From positions 1 through 64,000 of the forward strand of contig NZ_DF820485.1 of assembly GCF_000691805.2 (NCBI RefSeq): a stretch of DNA of 64,000 bases. The letters are read 5' to 3'. A model generated the notes under the pieces. That model saw only the letters and a list, made by a program, of their open reading frames with translations. It did no database searches and was not told where the DNA came from. The translations under genes were made by a program, and so were the position numbers. Shown here in pieces: positions 8,693 to 18,121 of the stretch. Every line of letters begins with the position of its first letter. The stretch's first letter is position 1. The DNA comes from Weissella oryzae SG25 (GTDB lineage: Bacteria > Bacillota > Bacilli > Lactobacillales > Lactobacillaceae).

Positions 8693-9064
8693 ATGAATAT
8701 TGTTGTTAAGCAACTACGTACAAATCCATTTGAGATTAAGAAGAGCACAAAGAATTTGAAGAAAACTTATCGAATGCAATTAGCAATGGCAACTATTCAA
8801 GACGTTGCTGATGATGAATCACTAGACGGTGTATCAGTATTGAAACGGCAAATGGAGTTACAAGATACGATTGTCAATTATACGGTCGATATGTTGGGTT
8901 TGTCTGAAAAGGAGACAGACAAGTTAGAGGAGTTAGAGTTTGACGAAGTAGTCGATATTTCACTTTACATTTCTATGCGGGTAACTGGTATGAGCGATAA
9001 GGAAATCGAAGAATCACGAGCAGAAGAGGATAAGGGTTTAGACCAAGCCCAGCCGAGCAAGTAA
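8693..9064 (+). CDS. tail assembly chaperone gpG
   Basis: This is a 123-residue tail chaperone encoded directly before the tape measure gene, equivalent to lambda gpG. It has the typical charged helical make-up (LKRQMELQDTIVNYTVDMLGL) and an acidic C-terminus. Near its 3' end, GGGTTTA at 9034-9040 lies in the X-XXY-YYZ phase (G GGT TTA), so part of the ribosomes should shift -1 and continue into the following frame to make gpGT. It binds and keeps the tape measure protein soluble. Confidence 0.87.
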   Translation: MNIVVKQLRTNPFEIKKSTKNLKKTYRMQLAMATIQDVADDESLDGVSVLKRQMELQDTIVNYTVDMLGLSEKETDKLEELEFDEVVDISLYISMRVTGMSDKEIEESRAEEDKGLDQAQPSK

Positions 9065-9252
9065 TTAGATTTCATAATTTATTACTCGAAATCAAATTGT
9101 TTGAAAAAGATGCCATGCAAAATTTGCATTGGGATTTAAATACAGTTGATGAGCAAGATTATGCTGAATTAATTGAGGTCTTGTCAGCAAATAAGGACGA
9201 TCATATGGTCTCACCAGAAGAGATGGCTAAGCAATGGGCCTCATTAAATTAG
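9034..9252 (+). CDS. gpT extension, made by -1 frameshift as gpGT
   Basis: This frame has no start of its own. In the -1 phase it is open only from 9034 (a TAA at 9031-9033 blocks anything upstream) to TAG at 9250-9252. It therefore fuses to gpG by slippage on GGGTTTA at 9034-9040. The extension adds about 70 residues including LLLEIKLFEKDAM, HWDLNTVDEQDYAEL and VSPEEMAKQWASLN, a pattern typical of gpT domains. The conserved order gpG-gpT-tape measure supports the call. The fusion would run from 8693 to 9252. Confidence 0.85.
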   Translation, partial: GFRPSPAEQVIRFHNLLLEIKLFEKDAMQNLHWDLNTVDEQDYAELIEVLSANKDDHMVSPEEMAKQWASLN

Positions 9253-9268
9253 AGGAAAGGAGGAATAT

Positions 9269-12200
9269 ATGGCAGAGGAAAAAGTAGCCGGGTTAATGGC
9301 CACCGGTATTGGGCTGAATGTTAATAATGCTGTTGAACCACTTGGAAAGTTAAAATCTGCGGTTAAGGATGCAAATAATGAGTGGAAACAAATGGAATCG
9401 CAGGCGAAACAGTCAGGCGATACTGTTGGGGCAACAAAAGCTAGGTTTGAAGGCCTAACTGATACAGTTTCAAAGCAAGAGCAGGTATTAGCTAAGCTTA
9501 AGCAAGAGCAATCAGAAGTTAATCGAAGTACCGAGGCTGGAGAACAGACTTATCAAAAGTATGCTAATCAAATTACACAGGCTGAAAGTAAGCTCGCCTC
9601 TTTAAATACTCAAACCGAAAAAGCTCGAAAAGCTTATGAGTACCAGGAGAGCGGTTTAGCTAAGCTGAATGATGAGATTAAGCATTCGAATGATTTAACT
9701 GATGCTCGTGTTAAAAGATTAGAGGCCGAAGGCAAGACCGAGGAGGCTAATAAAACTAAAGTTGATGCACTTACTTCTGTTCAGGATAAGTACACTAAGA
9801 TTTTAGAAATTCAGAAAAACGAACTCGAAAAATTGGGTGACTCTGGGGACAAAAATTCTAAGGCCTACAAGCTACAAGAGTTACGTGTCGAACAGACCGG
9901 AGCAAAGATTGCTGAAACAACTAGCAAAATCAAAACGTTAAATAATACTGACGTAAAACCTAATGTTAGCGGAGTTGGAAAAGCAAAGTCGCAACTTGAA
10001 AACCTGAACGATGTACTTGCTAGTACTCACAGTCGATTTAAAGATGTTCTAATGGGGAACATTGTTGCTAATGGTATTACTAATACGTTGAGTGACATTA
10101 AAAGCAAATTTACTGGTGCATTGAAGGCTGGTGTTGAATACAACAAGGAGATGCAGTCACTTTCTGTATCAATGGACAATTTCACTAATGGTGATGACAA
10201 GCTAAGCAAGGCATTAATTGGCAATGTTAAATCATTGAAAGAGGAATCGGGCTATGCAACTGACACCGTTTCATTGCTGACAAAGAAAACTTATGGACTT
10301 ACTAAAAGCGTTGATGGTGCTAAACAACTATCTGATGCATTTGTTAATTTGGGACGAGCTACTGGACAATCTGATGAGTCTTTGCAAGGTATTATTAAAA
10401 AGTTCTCCCAAGTAAATGCTTCTGGTCAGATTACGACTGGTTCACTTACCAAAATGGAGAAGTCGTTGCCTGGATTTAATGCGGCATTAGCTACAAGCAT
10501 GGGCAAAAGTCGAGATGAGATTAGTAAGTTGGCTTCTGATGGAAAACTATCAATGGCTGACTTATCGAAGGCTATCGAAACAATGTCGGATGCCAAGCCA
10601 TATGCGTTAGATAACTATTACACTACGCTTGATGGATTTAGCAGTCATTTGGAAGAGAAGTATAAGAGCTTATCCGGTAAAATAACAAGCGGTTTCTTTC
10701 AGTCCAATAATGACTTTTTGAAGAACATGTCTAAGTCATTGGACGGTGAGGAAGTAGAAAATGCTTTTAATCACATTGGAGACTCAGCGAACAAGGCAGT
10801 AAATACTGTAGTTGATGCGTTTAGTAAGACTTTCAAAGGTACGAAGAATCCGATCGCAGATATAGCCAATAGTACAGCTGATCAGATTGAGAAACTTGGT
10901 AATTTTGTGGCCACGCATTCGAAGGATATCGAAAACTTTTTCAAAATGGTAAAGGATATTGGTGGAGCTGGATTTAAATTAATCGGTGATACGCTTAAAG
11001 TTACATTACCGATTCTTGAAAAGGTTGGAGATTTTGCATCTAAGCATCCGAAAGACGTTAAGTTGTTAGCGGAAACTTATCTAGGCCTTACTCTTGCATT
11101 AAAAGGCACACTTGGAACCTTAAAGGGTATTGAAAAAGCCAAAAGTTTTGGTGCATTTACTAAAGGGCTCTTTTTAAAGGTTGACACTGAAACAGGTGAG
11201 AAACAGCTAACAAAATTGGGCACTCTCGCTTCAAAAATCGGTGGGGGTATAAAAAATTCTTTGAAAGCAACTGCTAAAGTAATAACAACTGGGGCAACTA
11301 AAAGCTTTGGCTTGCTTAAAAAGGCAGGATTGGCAACTGGTAGAGGTTTGGGGAAGGCTCTAAGTGCTACGGCTAGAGTTGCAACAACCGGAGCAACTAA
11401 AAGTTTTGAATTGCTTAAAAAGGGAGCTAGTGCGACAGGTTCTTCAATAGCAAAAATGTTTAAATCATCCGAGACGGCTAAAATTGTAACCAAAGGTGCA
11501 ACTAAATCATTTGATGTATTGAAAAAGGGCGCTCAATCAACGGGAACTTTTGTAAAGAGCAAGTTAAGTGCAGTTGCTTCGGTTGCAACTAAAGGCGCAA
11601 CAAAGAGTTTAAACATATTTCAAAAGCTTGCATCAACAGCTAAAAACGGCATAACTAAAGCAGTTAGCTTCACGGCTAAGATTGCTACTAACGTCGCTTC
11701 AAAAACATATTCTGTTTTTAAAAAATCTTTACAAGCATCCGGAAAGGCGATTGTTAAAAGTTTAAAGTTTACTGCATCGATAGCAACTAAGGGTGCAACT
11801 AAGGCATTTTCTCTTCTAAAGAGTGGAGCGAAGTTGGCAGATAAAGCTGTTGCAAAGTCATTAAGTTTTACTGCTAAGGTTGCAACTAAAGCAGCCACTA
11901 AAAGTTTCGCATTGCTAAAAGCTGGTGCAAAAGGTGTTGCAAGTGGTTTTGTATCATTAACTGCCAAAATTAAAGCTTTTAGCTTAGCGCAGGCAGCGGC
12001 AACCGTTAAGACAAAGGCGTTGGCAGCAGCGACTAAGTTACAAGCAGCAGCCCAAAAGATTATGAACTTGTCAATGAAAGCTAACCCATTTGGCATAGCG
12101 GTAGTTGCTATAACTGCCCTAATTGCTGGATTTGTAGCGCTGTATAAGCATAGTAAAGCTTTCCGAGAGTTCGTTAATGGTTTAGCAAAAGCTGCAAGAG

Positions 12201-13798
12201 AATTTGCCAAGCAGATTATTAAAATATTTGCCAATATTTGGGACTCATTATCTGATTCATTTGGGAAATATGTTGATTACACCAAAAAGATTGTAAAGGC
12301 GTTTACTGATTTCTTCACTGGCAAATGGGGGAATCTAGGGAAAGATTTAAAAGACATCTGGAATTCACTCTGGAACTATTTAGAGTCGATTTTTGGTAAA
12401 AAAATTGATAGTTTACGAAAAGGAATTGAAGATTTTGCTGGTAAGATTGGCGATATTTTTAACGGCATTAAAAAGACGGTTTCGGATATTTGGAGCAGTC
12501 TTTGGGACGGCATGAAAAATATTGTTAAAGACGGTCTGAATGTAGTTATCAGTATTATCAATGCTGGAATAGGTGGCATTAACTCTGTAGTTCATACATT
12601 CGGTGGTAAAGAGAATGCAATCGGCAAGATTGATAAAATCAAGAAGTTTGCAAATGGAACTAAAGGAGCACCAAAAGGTCTAGCAGTAGTCAATGATGCC
12701 CCTGGTGTTGATTATCAAGAAGCCATTATTGATAACTCGGGAGAAGCTCATGTTTTAGAGGGTCGTAACCGATTAGTTAATTTTAGTGGTGGTGAAACAG
12801 TTATCCCGGCACATGCCATGCCTAAATTTGCTAAGGGAACTGATGATTGGTTGGGAGCAGTTGGTAATTGGTTTAAAGACAAGTGGGATGGCCTGGTTGA
12901 ATTTGTCAAACATCCATTAGATTCATTAAGTAAGGTTATGACCAAAGCAGTTACAGGGATGATTGGAGGTCAAACTGCATTAGTAACCCAACTTGCACCA
13001 GCTATGGGTAATGGTCTTGTGGGTGGAATTGTTGACCCAATTAAAAGGATGTTCGAAGCACTAAAGAAAAAGCATGACTCTGATGGTGGAGGCGGTAAAG
13101 GTGCACCAAGTGGTTCGGGTGTTAATCGTTGGCGTGATCAAGTTGTAGAAGCTTTGAAAGCTAATGGGTTAAGCACTAATGATGACATGGTTAATAAAGT
13201 GTTACGGCAAATTGCTACCGAGTCTGGTGGTAATGAGAAAGCGGTGCAAGGCGGCTACACTGACGTAAACACACTTAGCGGTGATTTAGCTAAGGGATTG
13301 ATGCAAACCATTTCTGCCACGTTTAATGCTTATAAATTCCCTGGTCATGGTGACATTTTTAACGGTTACGATAACTTGTTGGCAGCATTGAAATATGCTA
13401 AGAATCGATACGGAAATGATTTATCATTTCTTGGCCAAGGACATGGTTATGAATATGGTGGCATTGTGTCACAACATGGCCTATATGAAGTTGCTGAAAA
13501 GAACATGCCTGAAATGATTATCCCGTTGGCAGCTGATAAGCATAACCGTGCTAATCAATTGCTTTCAGAAGCAAATTATCGAGTAAATGGTACTACTAAT
13601 TCAGCTGATTCAACTAGTAATATAGATGTTTCAGAAATACAAGCCGGTGTTAATCAATTGGTCGGTCTTGTTGGGCTACTCTTGGGTGTTAATAAAGAGC
13701 AGCTCATGGCTTTATCAAAAAACAAAGGTATCACAATGCCTGATTTGTATAATCGCATGGCTAAAGATAGTTCAATGAATAATTTCCAGTCAATTTAA
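9269..13798 (+). CDS. tape measure protein with 33-residue repeats and C-terminal transglycosylase domain
   Basis: This 1509-residue protein sets tail length. Residues about 20-225 are coiled coil. Residues about 255-500 contain the typical tape-measure N-terminal domain (GATGQSDESLQGIIKKFSQ-like region). Residues 667-899 are seven tandem units of about 33 residues built on the theme ATKGATKSFxLLKKGA. Hydrophobic segments follow near 935-965. The C-terminal part (about 1295-1415) resembles a lytic transglycosylase, with Glu1318 in ATESGGN as likely catalytic residue and GLMQ at 1343-1346. That domain probably cuts peptidoglycan during DNA injection. Confidence 0.93.
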   Translation: MAEEKVAGLMATGIGLNVNNAVEPLGKLKSAVKDANNEWKQMESQAKQSGDTVGATKARFEGLTDTVSKQEQVLAKLKQEQSEVNRSTEAGEQTYQKYANQITQAESKLASLNTQTEKARKAYEYQESGLAKLNDEIKHSNDLTDARVKRLEAEGKTEEANKTKVDALTSVQDKYTKILEIQKNELEKLGDSGDKNSKAYKLQELRVEQTGAKIAETTSKIKTLNNTDVKPNVSGVGKAKSQLENLNDVLASTHSRFKDVLMGNIVANGITNTLSDIKSKFTGALKAGVEYNKEMQSLSVSMDNFTNGDDKLSKALIGNVKSLKEESGYATDTVSLLTKKTYGLTKSVDGAKQLSDAFVNLGRATGQSDESLQGIIKKFSQVNASGQITTGSLTKMEKSLPGFNAALATSMGKSRDEISKLASDGKLSMADLSKAIETMSDAKPYALDNYYTTLDGFSSHLEEKYKSLSGKITSGFFQSNNDFLKNMSKSLDGEEVENAFNHIGDSANKAVNTVVDAFSKTFKGTKNPIADIANSTADQIEKLGNFVATHSKDIENFFKMVKDIGGAGFKLIGDTLKVTLPILEKVGDFASKHPKDVKLLAETYLGLTLALKGTLGTLKGIEKAKSFGAFTKGLFLKVDTETGEKQLTKLGTLASKIGGGIKNSLKATAKVITTGATKSFGLLKKAGLATGRGLGKALSATARVATTGATKSFELLKKGASATGSSIAKMFKSSETAKIVTKGATKSFDVLKKGAQSTGTFVKSKLSAVASVATKGATKSLNIFQKLASTAKNGITKAVSFTAKIATNVASKTYSVFKKSLQASGKAIVKSLKFTASIATKGATKAFSLLKSGAKLADKAVAKSLSFTAKVATKAATKSFALLKAGAKGVASGFVSLTAKIKAFSLAQAAATVKTKALAAATKLQAAAQKIMNLSMKANPFGIAVVAITALIAGFVALYKHSKAFREFVNGLAKAAREFAKQIIKIFANIWDSLSDSFGKYVDYTKKIVKAFTDFFTGKWGNLGKDLKDIWNSLWNYLESIFGKKIDSLRKGIEDFAGKIGDIFNGIKKTVSDIWSSLWDGMKNIVKDGLNVVISIINAGIGGINSVVHTFGGKENAIGKIDKIKKFANGTKGAPKGLAVVNDAPGVDYQEAIIDNSGEAHVLEGRNRLVNFSGGETVIPAHAMPKFAKGTDDWLGAVGNWFKDKWDGLVEFVKHPLDSLSKVMTKAVTGMIGGQTALVTQLAPAMGNGLVGGIVDPIKRMFEALKKKHDSDGGGGKGAPSGSGVNRWRDQVVEALKANGLSTNDDMVNKVLRQIATESGGNEKAVQGGYTDVNTLSGDLAKGLMQTISATFNAYKFPGHGDIFNGYDNLLAALKYAKNRYGNDLSFLGQGHGYEYGGIVSQHGLYEVAEKNMPEMIIPLAADKHNRANQLLSEANYRVNGTTNSADSTSNIDVSEIQAGVNQLVGLVGLLLGVNKEQLMALSKNKGITMPDLYNRMAKDSSMNNFQSI
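11267..11965 (+). repeat. seven in-frame repeats of about 99 bases in the tape measure gene
   Basis: Each unit encodes about 33 residues (one has 35), recognisable by the core GATKSF or ATKSF followed by LLKKGA and then by a Ser/Thr/Lys-rich helix ending in KSLS or similar before FTAKVAT. Thirty-three residues equals three 11-residue helical periods, the known building step of tape measure proteins. Copy number would directly change tail length. Confidence 0.85.
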
Positions 13799-13812
13799 GA
13801 TAGGAGGAACAA

Positions 13813-14649
13813 ATGCCAGGTTTATATGGAAGTCTTTACATTAAGTTAGATGGTAGAGATGAATTTGACTTAACCGCCAGATTACCGAATGTACACTTTT
13901 TAAACTTACAGAGTACAGCCCCAGCCATTACTCCAGATTGGTTGACTATAGCGGGTAGTGACGGGCAAAGGTTAAAATCGGTTAGTTTTGGTGCAACCAC
14001 TATAACATTGAGCCTATTTATAAAAGCTACGAATATGGCTGAGTTCAGATTGATAAAAGCTGAATTACAGAGCATTTTTTATGGACGTACGCTTATAAGA
14101 CTTAGAAGTTCGTTTAGCCCCGGCAAAGTATATAATGTCTTAGCTAATCCGGTTGATATTGTACCAATTCAGAATAGTTCACAGAGTTTAGTGGATTTAA
14201 CCTTTACTAATCCAAGTGGCATGGCACAATCTTTAGTTCAGTCTGATAAACTGCCTGATTTAACAGATGATTTAGAGTACAGCATGAATATTCCGATTGA
14301 TAAGGAACTTAAATATCAGTACGAAGAGTCGTTGTTTGATGTTTATAACCCTAGTGATGTTGCGATTGATCCTTATAGACAACATCATGATTTAAAAATC
14401 ACGGTTAAGGGTGAGGGTAACAGTTTTAGTCTGGTGAATATGACCAATAACACAGCTATTACTGTGAATACTAGCATGAAGCAAGGGGACGTATTCATAT
14501 TGAATGGTGTCTTACCATACTTGAATAACAGTTCAGACGTCGATACAGACTTCGGCCACATTGAATTGGCTAAAGGCGAAAACAACATTAAGATTACTGG
14601 CCTAAATAATGTTGATGTAACCTTTAGTTTTCCATTTCTATACTTCTAA
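13813..14649 (+). CDS. distal tail protein (Dit)
   Basis: This is a 278-residue protein of the siphovirus tail component family. It forms the hexameric hub that joins the tail tube to the baseplate. The N-terminal belt domain shows the family pattern (LDGRDEFDLTARLPNVHFLNL and later ATTITLSLFIKATNMAEF), and the C-terminal galectin-like part contains the NPSDVAIDPYRQHHDLKI segment. It lies between tape measure and Tal genes, as expected. GGAGG precedes the ATG. Confidence 0.88.
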   Translation: MPGLYGSLYIKLDGRDEFDLTARLPNVHFLNLQSTAPAITPDWLTIAGSDGQRLKSVSFGATTITLSLFIKATNMAEFRLIKAELQSIFYGRTLIRLRSSFSPGKVYNVLANPVDIVPIQNSSQSLVDLTFTNPSGMAQSLVQSDKLPDLTDDLEYSMNIPIDKELKYQYEESLFDVYNPSDVAIDPYRQHHDLKITVKGEGNSFSLVNMTNNTAITVNTSMKQGDVFILNGVLPYLNNSSDVDTDFGHIELAKGENNIKITGLNNVDVTFSFPFLYF

Positions 14650-15726
14650 ATGTTTGCTGACAACACAGTTGTTATTCAATCGCATGACGGCCAGAATAAA
14701 CAGATTTTATCAGCGATTGAATGGGATACATTTCAAAGAGTATGGGCTAAAAATGAGCAATATCAACTACTATTTACCGCTTATGACGACCGATCACTAG
14801 CATTTAACCTATTAACATCCGAAAATAGTGTGTTCTATGATGGACAAGAATATATCATTAAACAAATTGTTGATGAATTTAACGGTGGGCAACACACCAT
14901 GCAAATTACAGCAACCCATGTATACTATCAGCTCTCTTCACGAGTTCAGTTCAATGTACGGGCAGGTGACAACTCATTTAGTTTGAGTGAAGCTTTAGGG
15001 TTCTTGTTTGACGGAGTTAGCGGCTTTAGTTATGAAATACATGGTGGTTTCAATAGCAGTAAAACATTGACTGATTTCGGTAATGTGCCGATTTCAGAAG
15101 GGATTTCAACAATAAAAGACACCTTTGGAGTTTATGCAGTTATCCCAGATAACCATGTGGTTAATATCTATGATGAATCTAGTTACGTTAAAGAAACTAG
15201 AAATGTCCTTAGGTATCGTAATGATACAAGCGATATTCAATTGCAGTATGACAGCCAAAGTATTGTAAATCGTGTGCAAGCAGTCTCAACAGCCGAAACG
15301 CCAGCCTTTGAGCCTTTTTTTGTAGAAAATCAGGAGTCTATTAACACTTGGGGCATAAGAGAAGGCGTCAGAGTGGAGAGCGACACGGTGACTGATGTAA
15401 ATCAGATGAGAACTTTGGCTGCACAGTCTTTTGTTTTGCAACCAACAATTGCATTCTCAATAACTACAGAGGAAAATCGAAAAGTTAAGCCTGGGGAACT
15501 TTGGAATGTTCAAATTTTGGAAACTAACTTTTTAACCAAAGTAGAAGTTGTGTCAATTACTGAAACACCATTTACTTCTGCAGCTGTGCAAATTGAGTTG
15601 AATAATAGTCGAGCAAATTATTTAGATGCTCAAAAAGCGCAAGCAAAAATCATTAAGAATATTCAAGATAAACAGTCCAATGTTGATACGATTAATACAT
15701 GGGTAATTGGATATGTGGAGGAATAA
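14650..15726 (+). CDS. tail-associated protein (Tal), prophage endopeptidase-tail family
   Basis: This 358-residue protein starts immediately after the Dit stop. It matches the N-terminal structural domain of Tal proteins (equivalent to T4 gp27), with VIQSHDGQNKQILSAIEWDTF, DRSLAFNL, YIIKQIVDEFNGGQHTMQITATHV and the later TVTDVNQMRTLAAQSFV. It ends after a short helical stretch with no catalytic domain. The lytic function at the tail tip is therefore presumably supplied by the tape measure transglycosylase domain instead. Confidence 0.85.
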   Translation: MFADNTVVIQSHDGQNKQILSAIEWDTFQRVWAKNEQYQLLFTAYDDRSLAFNLLTSENSVFYDGQEYIIKQIVDEFNGGQHTMQITATHVYYQLSSRVQFNVRAGDNSFSLSEALGFLFDGVSGFSYEIHGGFNSSKTLTDFGNVPISEGISTIKDTFGVYAVIPDNHVVNIYDESSYVKETRNVLRYRNDTSDIQLQYDSQSIVNRVQAVSTAETPAFEPFFVENQESINTWGIREGVRVESDTVTDVNQMRTLAAQSFVLQPTIAFSITTEENRKVKPGELWNVQILETNFLTKVEVVSITETPFTSAAVQIELNNSRANYLDAQKAQAKIIKNIQDKQSNVDTINTWVIGYVEE

Positions 15727-15730
15727 ATAG

Positions 15731-15988
15731 ATGGGCACAAGTAAACAAAATTCAGTCAAACCGGTAACTAAAACGCCAATTGTTCAAGTACCCGACCCTA
15801 GCGGCAATCCGTCTTTTGTGTTGACCCATTGGCAAGCAGTTAATGCTAAACCATTTGATGACGATAATAACCTTATTTTAGTTAGCCCTGATGGCGTGAA
15901 GTGGCGATTGATGATTGATAACAAAGGTACGTTAAAGGGGGAAAAGATAGTTGATGACAACGGCTCAAATGGTGAAAAAACTCAGTGA
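15731..15988 (+). CDS. hypothetical baseplate-region protein (85 aa)
   Basis: This is a small acidic protein between Tal and BppU genes with no recognised domain. It contains a WQAVNAKPFDDDNN segment and the SPDGVKWRLMIDNKGTL motif, which reads like a beta-hairpin found at the ends of structural tail proteins. It overlaps the next frame by 38 bases. It is probably a small baseplate component; that is inference from position only. Confidence 0.65.
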   Translation: MGTSKQNSVKPVTKTPIVQVPDPSGNPSFVLTHWQAVNAKPFDDDNNLILVSPDGVKWRLMIDNKGTLKGEKIVDDNGSNGEKTQ

Positions 15989-16349
15989 GTTAGATAGCCC
16001 AATATTAGATGTATATCAGGCTTTTTATGATGTAGCTATGATTGATACAATACCAGTTGAAATTAACGAAGTTACCATATCTAAATACGATGAGCAGGCG
16101 TTCCTAGATGTCGGGAACGCTATTTTATTGTTAAAAAATCGGGTGAACAAATTAGTTGAACTTCTCAACAAAAATAAATTAGTTGATATGAATGGCGATT
16201 CAGTTAGTGGCCTTGATTTCTGGCAACCTAATCGAACAGGAATTTATGAGCTAAAAGTAGAGTTTGAAAACCGGATAAATTCAATTGAGGCAACACTGGA
16301 GAAGATAAACGAAATTATGATTTTAAATGGACTAATGGAAAGGAAGTAA
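15951..16349 (+). CDS. hypothetical phage structural protein (132 aa)
   Basis: This is an acidic, largely helical protein (VGNAILLLKNRVNKLVELLNKNKLV and a C-terminal coiled-coil-like RINSIEATLEKINEIMI). Two ATGs open the frame (15951 and 15954) with another at 15969; the first lies 12 bases after an AGGGGG purine run. It overlaps the previous gene and is separated by one base from the BppU gene, so it is part of the baseplate operon. No family was recognised. Confidence 0.65.
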   Translation: MMTTAQMVKKLSELDSPILDVYQAFYDVAMIDTIPVEINEVTISKYDEQAFLDVGNAILLLKNRVNKLVELLNKNKLVDMNGDSVSGLDFWQPNRTGIYELKVEFENRINSIEATLEKINEIMILNGLMERK

Positions 16350-16350
16350 T

Positions 16351-17802
16351 ATGTTAATAGCAGATACAGTAGGTAAATTTGCCATTGTTAATACTCTGTT
16401 AAATACGACAGATGTAACCTTGATTGACCAACTAAATGGTCGTCAGGGTGACAATGGCCGAGAAGTATTCTTTTGGTTGAAGAAAGGCACACTACCTTTT
16501 GATATTTCGAACAAAGACATCAAGATTACCGTCAAAGATTCAGCAGGTAAGATTAAAGAGGTTTCAACGGTTAAAAATGTAATCAATACGCAAGCAGGCC
16601 AGTTCTCTATGATTATCCCAGCTGAGATGTATCAAGCATCAGGAGATATTCAAGAGGGTTATATTAGCGTTACTGATGAGACTGGAATGGTAGTTTCAAG
16701 TATTCCAATTATGTTTAACGTTTTATCGAATAACATCATTTTTACTGCAAACCCATCTAATGATTACATCGATACAATCGAGAAGGTAATTAGTGAAGCA
16801 AAGGCTAAATTAGCAAATATTAGTGACACTTTAGAGATGCAACAAGCTGCATATGATGCTCTAAAAGTTTCCTTAACGGCGATTATTCAGCAAATCAATG
16901 ATAAGCAAGTAGCTATTTTAAATGGTGACAATGATTTCAGTGGTGCTAATACGTTTGCTCAACCCATTGATGGTGGTTTGGCAACTCGTTTAGCAACCTT
17001 TACTGATTTAGCGGATGTGGCTAAAGATACGTTCAAGTATGCTGGTAATTGGTCAATTAGCAACGTAGTTATTGGAAATTCGCCAGTTAGCGGGCAATAT
17101 ACTTTAGATGTAGAACCCGGTTATGATAGTCAATCAGGCCACCTAACAATTCATGATTTAGGTTCTAATACTGAGCTTTATGCAAGTGTTGATAAGGGAA
17201 TAATCAAAGCCTGGAAACGAGTGTCGGGGGATTTAGTGGCAACACTTATTCCAGCTAAGGCAGACCTAAATGATTACACAGTACCTGGTATTTATGATAG
17301 TGGCGAAAATGCCGCAACAATTCTAAACGGGATTACTAACCCTAGTACCGAAATCGGTCATGATTTTATTTTGACTGTTACAGCTGATGCTAAAGGAACG
17401 ACGATTCAACAGGACTTAAAAACCTATACAGGTTGGGCATTCACTCGGACGATTTATCAAGGTCAAGCAACGGTTTGGACGGCGTATTCTGGAACAATGA
17501 ACACTACGATTGAAGGCCCATTTAAGAGTGCAATTAACTTATTGCGAACCGGTAATTATGTAATTGCTCGGATTGTCAATGTCACTCAGGGCTTGGCCGG
17601 CGGGCAACAGTCAGATGAGATTGTGCCAACTGATTATATTCCTGTTTACGTTATTAATAAGGTTCCGAATATGACAGAAGCAATTATCCGTTCATATTAT
17701 GAGGATCGAGTATTGACGGTACAAAGTAACGGAACAGTTAAGAATTGGGGTTCTGAGGAGTTTAAAGGGACGGGCTATGGAACGTGGCCAATAATTGGCT
17801 AG
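16351..17802 (+). CDS. BppU-family baseplate upper protein with receptor-binding C-terminus
   Basis: This is a 483-residue baseplate protein. The N-terminal 120 residues match the BppU (DUF2479) Ig-like domain: NGRQGDNGREVFFWLKKGTLPFDIS, then VKDSAGKIKEV and the TAGQFSMIIPAEMYQASGDI stretch. Residues 150-200 form a helical linker (LEMQQAAYDALKVSLTAIIQQI). The C-terminal region has the pattern LNDYTVPGIYDSGENAATILNG seen in knob-like receptor-binding domains. It probably binds host saccharides. In family terms it is fused head and fibre in a single chain. Confidence 0.85.
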   Translation: MLIADTVGKFAIVNTLLNTTDVTLIDQLNGRQGDNGREVFFWLKKGTLPFDISNKDIKITVKDSAGKIKEVSTVKNVINTQAGQFSMIIPAEMYQASGDIQEGYISVTDETGMVVSSIPIMFNVLSNNIIFTANPSNDYIDTIEKVISEAKAKLANISDTLEMQQAAYDALKVSLTAIIQQINDKQVAILNGDNDFSGANTFAQPIDGGLATRLATFTDLADVAKDTFKYAGNWSISNVVIGNSPVSGQYTLDVEPGYDSQSGHLTIHDLGSNTELYASVDKGIIKAWKRVSGDLVATLIPAKADLNDYTVPGIYDSGENAATILNGITNPSTEIGHDFILTVTADAKGTTIQQDLKTYTGWAFTRTIYQGQATVWTAYSGTMNTTIEGPFKSAINLLRTGNYVIARIVNVTQGLAGGQQSDEIVPTDYIPVYVINKVPNMTEAIIRSYYEDRVLTVQSNGTVKNWGSEEFKGTGYGTWPIIG

Positions 17803-17812
17803 GAGGTCAAAA

Positions 17813-18121
17813 ATGTTTTATTTATATGATAAAAGCACACGAAAATATACCGGCATGGCAGTTACTAAACCAGCTGATAATTGTTTTACAGAGGTTGAAC
17901 CTAGTGAAGCAAACATTCAAGATGTTTGGTATTTACGTATTTATCAACCTGAAACTAATACTTGGCGAGATTGGGACCCATTCGAGTATAAGAAGTGGTT
18001 AGAAAGTCAAAAGCCACAAGCGGATGACTTATTCAAAATGGATTTACTAGCTCAAATTGCGACCTTAACTGAAAAAGTGAATAAGCTAGTGGGAGGTACT
18101 CCAGATGTTTCAACAAATTAA
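17813..18121 (+). CDS. small phage baseplate/tail protein before XkdX
   Basis: This is a 102-residue protein starting MFYLYDKSTRKYTG. An upstream in-frame TTG exists at 17795, but AGGAGGT at 17801-17807 lies just before the ATG at 17813, so the shorter start is chosen. Tyr- and Trp-rich strands (WYLRIYQPETNTWRDWDP) followed by a C-terminal helix (LLAQIATLTEKVNKL) are typical of small proteins preceding XkdX. It overlaps the XkdX gene by 17 bases. Exact role is unknown. Confidence 0.75.
   Translation: MFYLYDKSTRKYTGMAVTKPADNCFTEVEPSEANIQDVWYLRIYQPETNTWRDWDPFEYKKWLESQKPQADDLFKMDLLAQIATLTEKVNKLVGGTPDVSTN

Noticed and set aside
11620-12234. 204-residue antisense ORF on the minus strand
   Set aside because: It is a shadow of the Ala/Lys-rich tape measure repeats, without a ribosome-binding site or recognisable domain.
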